From Micavibrio sp. (GTDB taxonomy: Bacteria; Pseudomonadota; Alphaproteobacteria; Micavibrionales; Micavibrionaceae), in assembly GCA_002695035.1 (NCBI GenBank), contig NZNU01000064.1:27625-60242 (forward strand): a stretch of 32,618 nt of DNA. The letters run 5' to 3'. A model generated the notes under the pieces. The model made no database searches. It was not told the origin of the DNA and was given only the letters and a program-made list of their open reading frames with translations. Positions within the stretch are counted from its first letter, which is position 1, and each line of letters opens with the position of its first letter. The translations under genes were made by a program, and so were the position numbers. This document shows, in pieces, positions 8,762-15,965 of the stretch.

Positions 8762-9895
8762 TTAACCTGTAAGGCTGACACGATTGCCCGGAAGGCGTTG
8801 TAGCCGTCCGGCCAGCTCCAGTTCCAGTAAAGTGTTTTGTATATCCTGCACAGACTTCCCACTGCTCCGGATAATCTCATCAACGGATGTGGCGCTGTGG
8901 GAGAGGGATTGCAGAATTAAATCCCGCTCGTTTTCAGAAAGATCCGCGTCCAGGTTTGTGTCTTCTGGCTCATAAAGATACTCATCTTCGAAAAGTCCGT
9001 CATTTTTAGTGAAGCAAGTTAGTTCAAAATTGGTGTTTTCTAAAATATCGGAAGACTTTTCAGTCAAAATTGCGCCATCCTTTAGAAGTTTATTAGGGCC
9101 GCCCGATCTGGGGTCTGACGGGAAACCGGGAACAGCAAACACATCCCTCCCTTGTTCGGCAGCCATCCGTGCGGTAATTAAGGAACCTGAACGGATGGAG
9201 GCTTCTACAACCAGCACACCGCTGGACAGTCCCGAAATTATACGGTTACGCCTTGGAAAATGTCGTGCGGTTGGGTTTGTACCAAGAGAGTTTTCCGCAA
9301 CAATCAACCCGCCTTGTTCTATAATTTCACGGTAAAGGCTGTTGTTTTCTCGTGGGTAAACAATGTCAACTCCGCCGGCTACAACAGCAATTGTGCCCGA
9401 TTTCAAAGATCCTTGATGCGCGGCTGTATCAATGCCTCGGGCGAGCCCTGAAGCTATAATTACATCGGCCTCGCCCAGCTCCCGCGCAATTTTTTTTGTA
9501 AATTGTCGTCCGTTAATGGAGGCGTTTCTCGCACCGACGATGCCGAAACAATTTTTGTTTAAAATGTCCCTGTTGCCCAGGCAGGAGAGAACAGGGGGGG
9601 CATCATCAATGGCCTTTAAGCAGTCGGGATAAATGTCTTCGAACGAGCAAATGAAAGTCCCACCGTTTCGCGCAAGCTCCTTATATTCTTTTTCGATAGT
9701 CTCGGCAGAGCAAATTTTAATCTGGCGTTTGGCCCCGCCTCTGGCAATGAGTTCAGGCAAAGCGTCCAGTGCCTTTGCGGCAGTCTTATATCGGCCGATT
9801 AATCGGTTGAAGGTAATGGGGCCGACATTTTCACTGCGTGATAATCTTATCCAGTCAATTTGCTCAGTAGTAAGGGGGGGGGCCTTATCAGCCAT
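8762..9895 (-). CDS. dprA: DNA-processing protein DprA/Smf
   Basis: The 377-residue protein loads RecA onto incoming single-stranded DNA during natural transformation. An N-terminal helical region (TTEQIDWIRLSRSENVG) precedes the Rossmann-fold DprA core, with FGIVGARNAS, ASGLARGIDTAAH, VVAGGVDIVYP, HFPRRNRIISGLS, VVEASIRSGSLITA and AVPGFPSD. A winged-helix tail is seen at about 310-377. I chose ATG at 9895, with GGAAAG just upstream, over the in-frame TTG at 9907. This start overlaps the end of plsY by 8 bases, implying coupling. A run of nine C residues falls in codons 5-8 and could slip. DprA is widespread even in strains not known to be competent, so the pilus locus alone does not prove transformation. 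Confidence 0.94.
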   Translation of the reverse strand: MADKAPPLTTEQIDWIRLSRSENVGPITFNRLIGRYKTAAKALDALPELIARGGAKRQIKICSAETIEKEYKELARNGGTFICSFEDIYPDCLKAIDDAPPVLSCLGNRDILNKNCFGIVGARNASINGRQFTKKIARELGEADVIIASGLARGIDTAAHQGSLKSGTIAVVAGGVDIVYPRENNSLYREIIEQGGLIVAENSLGTNPTARHFPRRNRIISGLSSGVLVVEASIRSGSLITARMAAEQGRDVFAVPGFPSDPRSGGPNKLLKDGAILTEKSSDILENTNFELTCFTKNDGLFEDEYLYEPEDTNLDADLSENERDLILQSLSHSATSVDEIIRSSGKSVQDIQNTLLELELAGRLQRLPGNRVSLTG

Positions 9896-10502
9896 TTTTC
9901 TTTCCAATGCGAGGCTCTTCTCCCTTTATCAGGCGGCGGATATTGGCGTGATGCCTTATAAAGACGAGCAGTGTTAACAAAGAGATAAGATAGAATTGAT
10001 GTGGATTACCAAAATATAATGCAAAAACTGGTGCACAAAGCATGGCAATAAGAGCCGAAAGTGATGATATCCTGAAAATCAGGGAGCTTAAAAGCCAGGC
10101 AAGGCAAGTTAAAAGCCCTGTAGGTAGGGACAAAGCCAGCAGCGTTCCAAGAGTAGTCGCAACGCCTTTTCCGCCTTTGAATTTAAGCCATACCGGAAAG
10201 TTGTGCCCCAAAACCGCGCCAAGAGCAGCGCCAAAAGCCCCGTGGATACCGAGCAAGGCCGAAAAAAGGATAACTGCAACCGCACCTTTGGAAGAATCCA
10301 GAACAAGTGTCAGGGCAGCAAGTGACTTATTGCCGGTGCGCAAAACATTGGTTGCGCCAATATTGCCTGAGCCTATTTTTCTGATATCGCCATAGCCGCC
10401 CAGATAGGCCAGCACAAGCCCAAAAGGTATTGAGCCAAGCAGGTATCCACCGACTATGCCCAAAAATCCATTTAGCTGAATGTGGTCTAGAAAATGTTCC
10501 AT
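9888..10502 (-). CDS. plsY: glycerol-3-phosphate acyltransferase PlsY
   Basis: This 204-residue integral membrane enzyme transfers the acyl group from acyl-phosphate to sn-glycerol-3-phosphate, the first acylation of phospholipid synthesis. Family motifs are visible: LGSIPFGLVLAYLGG at the N-terminus, IGSGNIGATNVLR (glycerol-phosphate loop), VLGHNFPVWLKFKGGKGVAT, and HHANIRRLIKGEE near the end. About five hydrophobic segments fit the known topology. AAGG lies seven bases before ATG. It sits between pyrB and dprA in a minus-strand series, and its end overlaps the dprA start. Confidence 0.96.
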   Translation of the reverse strand: MEHFLDHIQLNGFLGIVGGYLLGSIPFGLVLAYLGGYGDIRKIGSGNIGATNVLRTGNKSLAALTLVLDSSKGAVAVILFSALLGIHGAFGAALGAVLGHNFPVWLKFKGGKGVATTLGTLLALSLPTGLLTCLAWLLSSLIFRISSLSALIAMLCAPVFALYFGNPHQFYLISLLTLLVFIRHHANIRRLIKGEEPRIGKKNG

Positions 10503-10527
10503 ATATTACCTTTTATGGGATTGCTAT

Positions 10528-11433
10528 TTAACTGACAAGTGTTTCGAGTATAGCCATCCTTACAGGCAGGCCATTTTCCATTTGCTTAAAAATAAATGAT
10601 TTCCGCGGATCATCTGCGACATCATCGGCAATTTCAACGCCTCTGTTCATCGGGGCGGGGTGCATTACCATAACGTCATCTTTGGCAAATGAAAGGCGGT
10701 TCTGAGTTAAACCGTAATTTCTGAAATACCAATCGTCATCTGGAATTGCAGAAGCCTCCATTCGCTCTTTTTGGTTTCTAAGCATCATAATAACGTCACA
10801 ATCCCTTATACCTTCATCCATATCTGTGAAAGTTTCTATATCCTCAAACGGTAGCCTGTTCAGAGTTAGAGCAGGGGGAGAGATCAGTCTGAGTTTGGCG
10901 CCTTTTTTATGTAATAATTGAATGTTACACGCAGCCACACGTGAGTGTGCAATATCGCCGCATATTGCAATTGTTAATCCATCTATTCTCGCTTTTTGCT
11001 CTTCAATAGTAAACGTATCCAGAAGTGCCTGAGAGGGGTGAGCCCGGTAAGAATCGCCCGCATTAATAATTGGGCAATCCATAAGTGCCTTAAACGTGTA
11101 TGGAGCCTTGAATTCAGAAGAGCGTACAATCAACCCATCCGGTTTATATGATGAAACGCATCGTATTGTATCCGTCAGCGTTTCTCCCTTTTTAAGAGAA
11201 TTAGCATTATTGTCCCAGTGTATAATTGCTCCCCCCAACCTGTGTACAGCCATATCGAAGGATGTGCGTGTACGTGTTGAATTTTCCAAAAACATCGAAA
11301 AAATAATCCGCCCTTCCAGTGGTGTTTTCGAGTAGCGGCCTTTCGCCATTTCGCTTTTGATGTCTCTGGCTTTGTCAAGTATCGCATCAATTCTTTCGAG
11401 GGAGATAGTTTCTATGTCCAGAAGATGATCCAT
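10528..11433 (-). CDS. pyrB: aspartate carbamoyltransferase catalytic subunit
   Basis: The 301-residue protein condenses carbamoyl phosphate with aspartate, the committed step of pyrimidine synthesis. It shows the carbamoyl-phosphate loop ENSTRTRTSF (S52-R56), the partner-subunit loop NSLKKGETLTDT, AHPSQALLDTFTI, the Asp-binding domain segment IAICGDIAHSRVA, and HPAPMNRGVEI near the C-terminus. Length is normal for the class. It follows the CoA-transferase by seven bases, and its likely ribosome site AGGA overlaps that gene's end. The pyrC gene that often follows pyrB in Alphaproteobacteria is absent here; plsY comes next. Confidence 0.96.
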   Translation of the reverse strand: MDHLLDIETISLERIDAILDKARDIKSEMAKGRYSKTPLEGRIIFSMFLENSTRTRTSFDMAVHRLGGAIIHWDNNANSLKKGETLTDTIRCVSSYKPDGLIVRSSEFKAPYTFKALMDCPIINAGDSYRAHPSQALLDTFTIEEQKARIDGLTIAICGDIAHSRVAACNIQLLHKKGAKLRLISPPALTLNRLPFEDIETFTDMDEGIRDCDVIMMLRNQKERMEASAIPDDDWYFRNYGLTQNRLSFAKDDVMVMHPAPMNRGVEIADDVADDPRKSFIFKQMENGLPVRMAILETLVS

Positions 11434-11440
11434 GATGCTT

Positions 11441-12673
11441 TTATCCTATAACTTTCTTCTTCATATAATTTTGAATGTCCTCTTCTGACAAACTGAGAAG
11501 GTTTTGTAAAATTTTAACTGTATCTTCCCCGCATATCGGTGGGGATTTTGTGAAATCGACAGGCGTAGCAGAGAGTTTAATCGGTGAGCCAACCAGTTTT
11601 ATACCTTTCTTCGTCTTTGAATGATTCACCTTTATTTGCATGTCACGAGACTTGATTTGTTCCGAATTAAAGGCCTCAGCAATATTTTGAACGAGGGAGG
11701 AGGGAATGTCATATTCCCTGAATAGGGAAAGCCATTCTTCTCCGGTGCGCGTTTTAAGGGTGTCTCTTATCATCGGGAGAAGAATCCCTCTGTTTTTTAC
11801 GCGGTTCTGGTTGGTTTGGAAGCGAGCATCGGCCGTCCACTCATCTTTGCTTAAAACCTTGCACAATCGTATAAATTGGCTGTCATTCCCCACGGCAATT
11901 ACAATATGACGATCAGCAGTTTCGAAACATTCATAAGGCACTATAGTTGAGTGCGCATTGCCGAGTCTGGGCGGCATGTCCCCACTGGTTAAATAATATT
12001 GTGCCAGGTTGGACAGGGAGGCCAAGGTGCAGTCAGTAAGCGCCAGGTCGATATGTTGTCCTTCTCCGGTTGCATCCCGGTGACGCAGAGCCGCCAGAAT
12101 GGAAATTCCCGCGTAAAGACCTGTAATGATATCGCTGAGCGCAACACCTGTCTTCATCGGGGTGCCTGTAACTTCACCAGTAACGGACATTAACCCACTA
12201 AAGGCTTGCGCCATGAAATCATAGCCGGGCTCGGTATGTTCCGGGCCTGTTTGACCGAAACCGCTTATAGAACAATAAATGAGGCGTGGGTTAATTGCGC
12301 GCAAGTCCTCATAGGTCAGGCCATACTTAGACAGTTTTCCAGGCTGAAAATTTTCTACGAAAACATCGCTTTTTTCTGCAAGCTCTTTGATTAGTCTTTG
12401 CCCGTCTTTTTGTGAAAAATCTATGGCCAGAGAGTGCTTGTTGCGATTGGCAGAAAGGTAATAGGCGCTTTCCGTGGTGTCTTTACCATGCGGATCTTTT
12501 AAAAACGGGGGTCCCCATTTTCTTGTGTCGTCGCCTGATCCGGGCCTTTCAATTTTCAGAACCTCGGCGCCTAAATCCCCGAATATCTGGGTACAAAATG
12601 GCCCGGCGAGTACGCGGGACATGTCCAGAACCCGCAAACCTTTCAGGGCTGATTGTTTGTGACCAGACATCAT
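11441..12673 (-). CDS. CaiB/BaiF-type (class III) CoA-transferase
   Basis: The 410-residue protein belongs to the family III CoA-transferases, which move CoA between carboxylic acids through aspartyl-anhydride chemistry. Visible motifs are LKGLRVLDMSRVLAGPF, LGDLGAEV-type FGDLGAEVLKIERP, RNKHSLAIDF, ISGFGQTGP, and the region GVALSDIITGLYAG, where D181 is the likely catalytic Asp. Substrate (formyl, oxalyl, carnitinyl, succinyl and others) cannot be told from sequence alone, and no companion decarboxylase or dehydrogenase is nearby. Its ATG overlaps the prepilin peptidase stop by four bases (ATGA), so the two are translationally coupled although functionally unrelated on present knowledge. Confidence 0.9.
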   Translation of the reverse strand: MMSGHKQSALKGLRVLDMSRVLAGPFCTQIFGDLGAEVLKIERPGSGDDTRKWGPPFLKDPHGKDTTESAYYLSANRNKHSLAIDFSQKDGQRLIKELAEKSDVFVENFQPGKLSKYGLTYEDLRAINPRLIYCSISGFGQTGPEHTEPGYDFMAQAFSGLMSVTGEVTGTPMKTGVALSDIITGLYAGISILAALRHRDATGEGQHIDLALTDCTLASLSNLAQYYLTSGDMPPRLGNAHSTIVPYECFETADRHIVIAVGNDSQFIRLCKVLSKDEWTADARFQTNQNRVKNRGILLPMIRDTLKTRTGEEWLSLFREYDIPSSLVQNIAEAFNSEQIKSRDMQIKVNHSKTKKGIKLVGSPIKLSATPVDFTKSPPICGEDTVKILQNLLSLSEEDIQNYMKKKVIG

Positions 12674-13176
12674 TTAAGGAATTCAGGGAAAATAAAGGTA
12701 AAAAACATAACGAGTATGCCAAAGACAAAGCCGGGGCCGGCAGGAATTTTTAAGCGCCTTAAAGAGAAAACACCTGTTCTGTATTTGTTTATAAAAGCAA
12801 CTATAATTCCGTGTAGAAGGCCGCCGGCAGCACCAAGCGTCATTGCCAGTGTCACATTCACCGGACCGAGCCATAGCCCCGCGGCGCCGAGTAATTTCAC
12901 GTCACCTAACCCCAAAGAGTCTGTTTTGTAATACCAGTTTCCAAAAAAGCGGATAATCCATAACACGCCGTATCCGGCAAGAAAGCCCAAGGCCATATCG
13001 GCTGGTGTAAGAAAATAAAAGGATGTTAAAAGGTGAAAAACGATTCCAAGGGCGCCGAAGGGAAAAACATATTTATTTGGCAGCAGCATAGTTCGCATGT
13101 CGATAACCGCAAGTATTACCAAAAGTATAATGGCAACAAGAAAAGCAAAAAAGGCCAATAAGAAAAGTCCGCTCAT
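12670..13176 (-). CDS. A24-family prepilin peptidase, catalytic domain only
   Basis: This 168-residue polytopic membrane aspartyl protease has D26 in AVIDMRTMLLPN and D92 in the GxGD-type segment SLGLGDVKLLGAAG. Those are the two catalytic Asp of type IV prepilin peptidases. About five or six hydrophobic segments are seen. The N-terminal methyltransferase half of PilD/GspO is missing, as in CpaA/TadV and PilU of R64 thin pili. It presumably cleaves the leaders of the two prepilin-like proteins encoded 9-10 kb away on the other strand. It is divergent from the pilus operon, with 128 bases between the starts. No clear Shine-Dalgarno site is visible. Confidence 0.88.
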   Translation of the reverse strand: MSGLFLLAFFAFLVAIILLVILAVIDMRTMLLPNKYVFPFGALGIVFHLLTSFYFLTPADMALGFLAGYGVLWIIRFFGNWYYKTDSLGLGDVKLLGAAGLWLGPVNVTLAMTLGAAGGLLHGIIVAFINKYRTGVFSLRRLKIPAGPGFVFGILVMFFTFIFPEFLK

Positions 13177-13304
13177 AGGGTTAGGCTCTTATAACTTGGT
13201 CTCTAAGGCAAGTCTTTTGTTCTTTTGGTTTTCCCGCCCTTGTCAAAGCTTTTAAAAAAAGGCAGTATATACTTGTAAATTTTAAACTTTTTCTCGTGGT
13301 TCCC
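13177..13304. promoter_or_regulatory. divergent intergenic region between prepilin peptidase and the pilus operon
   Basis: This 128-base AT-rich spacer must hold promoters for both directions. On plus, TATATACTT (13266-13274) and GTAAATTTTAAA (13275-13286) stand 20-40 bases before the receiver gene, and both words recur upstream of the gene at 21652. A TTGACA appears on the minus strand (13246-13241) without a convincing -10 partner. No exact promoter is assigned. Confidence 0.45.
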
Positions 13305-13694
13305 ATGGATAATATTTTACTCGTTGAAGATAACGATTTTGTCAGAATGCAGATTCATAAATTTCTGGCTGATGAGGGATTCAATATAATAGAAGCATCA
13401 GATGGACTGACGGCTTTAGGTTCTATGAAGGGGAGTATATCACTTGCTATCGTAGACATCAGGATGGAGCCGATAGATGGGTTTGAGTTTGTTAAATCTA
13501 TTCGTGCAAAAGATTATAAGACACCGGTCATTTTTGTTACCGGAGACCAGAATTCCGATATCCTTAATGAGGCCAATAAATTAGGTGTAAGTGCAGTCTT
13601 GAAGAAACCTGTGGAAAAAGATAGACTGGTAAAGATGGCCGCCCGGGCTATTTCTCAATTTAAGCGCACCGAGTCTCGCGCAAAGGATTTCTAA
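13305..13694 (+). CDS. single-domain response regulator at the head of the pilus operon
   Basis: The 129-residue protein is a receiver domain with no output domain. ILLVEDND supplies the acidic pocket, D51 in AIVDIRMEPIDGF is the phosphoacceptor, FVTGD has the switch Thr, and LKKPVEKDRL the conserved Lys. All key residues are present, so phosphorylation is expected. There is one extra residue in the loop after D51 compared with the usual D-x-x-MP-x-x-DG. ATG at 13305 is chosen; an in-frame GTG lies at 13296, and neither has a clear ribosome site. The secretin gene starts four bases after its stop, so it belongs to the operon and may control assembly by protein contact. No histidine kinase is encoded nearby. 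Confidence 0.88.
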   Translation: MDNILLVEDNDFVRMQIHKFLADEGFNIIEASDGLTALGSMKGSISLAIVDIRMEPIDGFEFVKSIRAKDYKTPVIFVTGDQNSDILNEANKLGVSAVLKKPVEKDRLVKMAARAISQFKRTESRAKDF

Positions 13695-13698
13695 GTAT

Positions 13699-15963
13699 AT
13701 GTTATTTAAGGCAAAAAATGTTTTTGCGGCTTTATTTATTGCGGCAGCTTTACCTATTTCAGGCTGTGCGAATGTGGACGTACCTGATTCGCGCAATGTA
13801 AAAATTCCGCCCCCCCAGCAGGCGCAAGAGCGTCGCATGGCAGTTAATGAAAGACCGGACGCGGTTATGTATCTTCCGCTCGGTTCTGATGTTCTTTTAC
13901 CCGAGGCTGGTGATGAAGAGCACCTTCCGCCAGCGATTGTCGGGCCCTTTGAGTTAAGGGGGGAAACGCTAGCCGGTGCGCTACAGCTTATTTTGGACGG
14001 GCATGATATCCCGCTTGCTTTTGAAACGGAAGAGGGGCTTACGCGCCGTGTAACTGTTGCTAATCTTAAGGGTGAGCTTGGGCAGGTGGTTTCAAGAGTT
14101 TGTTCTCTTGCTGACCTGTATTGCTCATTTGAGGATGGTATGCTGGTTATCAAGGATAGTCAGGTCTTTACAGTCTCCATACCACCTTTGGCAGAGGCTG
14201 ATACATTTTTGACGGATGTTTCTGCCGCATTGGCTGAGATATTGGGAACCTCGCCTATTACTGATGCCTCCACAAGAACAATTGTCTACAGGGCAAGTGC
14301 CCGCACGGCTGAGATGGCTGAGCGTTACTTCCAGAGATTGCGTTCGAACACAGCGTTGATCGTTTTTGAAACCTATATCTGGGAAGTCACTTTAAACAAC
14401 GGCAATTCCACCGGAATTGATTGGCAGCAAATTGATGAGTTCGGCAAGTTCAACTTTGGTGTGGATTTACAGGGTGCTGCCAGCGCGCTTGTCGGAAGCC
14501 CCATCAGTATAGGTTTGCCTACAACTGGCGATGTGGCATTCGATGGAAATGACGTCTTTCAGTTTATTTCAAGCTATGGTGCTGTAAAGACGATTTCGCA
14601 GCCCCAAATCACTGTCCTGTCCGGTTCTGAGGCACGTCTTCGTGTTGCGGATACGCAAAACTATGTGGCGTCTATTACAAGAACAGCCGATCAAATCGGA
14701 GCCAGCGTGTCAACAACAACGGATTCTGTTGATACCGGGTTTACACTCGAAATTGCGTCAAGTTGGGATAAATCCACTATCTACGGAACGATCAGCATTG
14801 ATCTTGAGCAAGTAACTGCGATTGATACATTTGATGATAACCCGGACGCGATTGTACAATTGCCGCAAACGACAATTCGTGAACTTGAAACCCAGGTCCG
14901 CGTGCGCCCCGGTGACTCCTTGCTGATAGCCGGGCTTGTGCGTGAGGCTGACAATTTCAACGATGAAGGGCCTGGACTTATGGCGCCGTTCATCCCGACT
15001 TCGCGGACGGCCAGAATTCAAAATCAGGAGCTTGTCTTCTTAATGCGCCCGCGTGTTGTGGTTTATGTAGACAAGCCTGTAGGTGAGTTGAAAAAAGATA
15101 TCAAAGATGCTGCGAAGCTCGTTCAAACAACATCATCATCCGATGCGCTTGAGATGATTGATGCTCCGGCCTCGTCATCTGTTCTTGCTGATAGCGATGC
15201 TCTTCCGGAAGAGCAGGCGCCCGCTCTGGTAAAAGTGGAGCAGGAAACTGTTAAGCAGGTTACAGTTGATACGCTTCCACCGCAGGAAGAAAAAATGGCC
15301 AAGGTTGCGGCTAACCAAACACCTCCAGCGGTGATTGAAGACGAAGTGGTCGTCGTAGAATCCCCAGCAGTGGTGCAGGCCGAGCCAATGAAACCACCTA
15401 TCCCCGCCAGGGCGCCAAAAAGACAGGCGCCGCCTTCACCTTCACAGGAAAGCTCTGCTGTGCAAGCGCCTGTGACGGGGGCCGAGCAGCGTGCAGATGC
15501 CGAGCCGAAGGGTTCTGAGCCTGTGATCGTAGAAACAGTAGAGAGGGAAGTCGTAGCCGTACAGCCAGTAGATGATGTTCCCGTGGTGCGGGCAGGTAAT
15601 GCAGCACAGGCAATGGAAGCCGAAGAAAGAAATGTGATTGTATCTTCCTCTCAGGCTCTGGTCGAGCCTCAGCCTTTGCAGGATGAAGTCAAGGCCGTTA
15701 AAGTTGTTACCCGGCAAGAGAAACAGACAGTCGTGGTGCCCTCAGATGCGCCTTTGACATCGGGTATGGTGGTGGAAAGAAAAATGGGCGATTCGTTATC
15801 GCAAACATCCTCTGTTTTGCCTGATTATGCAACAAATTCGCCTAATTTTAATAGGGATAGGCTGACGCAACCCGTCGCGGTGAGAGTGGAAGCTGAGCCA
15901 TTGCTTGACGAGGAATATATGCCACTTATTATAGAGGATAGTTCTGACGCGGAGAAGCAGTAA
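13699..15963 (+). CDS. PilN-type lipoprotein secretin with long C-terminal tail
   Basis: The 754-residue outer-membrane channel subunit begins with a lipoprotein leader: hydrophobic ALFIAAALPI, lipobox ISGC, Cys23. An N0/STN-like domain (about 83-153) and an N1-like region (about 156-215) precede the secretin core (about 218-458). The core shows PQITVLSGSEARLRVADTQ, a beta-rich barrel region, VRVRPGDSLLIAGLV and QNQELVFLMRPRVVVYVD. About 295 further residues follow. They are rich in Pro, Val, Glu, Gln and Ser, without recognisable fold, and lie where most secretins end or carry only a short pilotin-binding S-domain. A lipidated secretin is typical of R64/TCP/BFP-type IVb systems. AAAGGA lies 11 bases before ATG. 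A run of seven C occurs at 13810-13816. Confidence 0.9.
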   Translation: MLFKAKNVFAALFIAAALPISGCANVDVPDSRNVKIPPPQQAQERRMAVNERPDAVMYLPLGSDVLLPEAGDEEHLPPAIVGPFELRGETLAGALQLILDGHDIPLAFETEEGLTRRVTVANLKGELGQVVSRVCSLADLYCSFEDGMLVIKDSQVFTVSIPPLAEADTFLTDVSAALAEILGTSPITDASTRTIVYRASARTAEMAERYFQRLRSNTALIVFETYIWEVTLNNGNSTGIDWQQIDEFGKFNFGVDLQGAASALVGSPISIGLPTTGDVAFDGNDVFQFISSYGAVKTISQPQITVLSGSEARLRVADTQNYVASITRTADQIGASVSTTTDSVDTGFTLEIASSWDKSTIYGTISIDLEQVTAIDTFDDNPDAIVQLPQTTIRELETQVRVRPGDSLLIAGLVREADNFNDEGPGLMAPFIPTSRTARIQNQELVFLMRPRVVVYVDKPVGELKKDIKDAAKLVQTTSSSDALEMIDAPASSSVLADSDALPEEQAPALVKVEQETVKQVTVDTLPPQEEKMAKVAANQTPPAVIEDEVVVVESPAVVQAEPMKPPIPARAPKRQAPPSPSQESSAVQAPVTGAEQRADAEPKGSEPVIVETVEREVVAVQPVDDVPVVRAGNAAQAMEAEERNVIVSSSQALVEPQPLQDEVKAVKVVTRQEKQTVVVPSDAPLTSGMVVERKMGDSLSQTSSVLPDYATNSPNFNRDRLTQPVAVRVEAEPLLDEEYMPLIIEDSSDAEKQ

Positions 15964-15965
15964 GA

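Noticed and set aside
13581-14153. Minus-strand open frame of 190 codons opposite the receiver and secretin genes
   Set aside because: Ser/Pro/Arg-rich antisense shadow of two well-supported genes, with no family motif or ribosome site.
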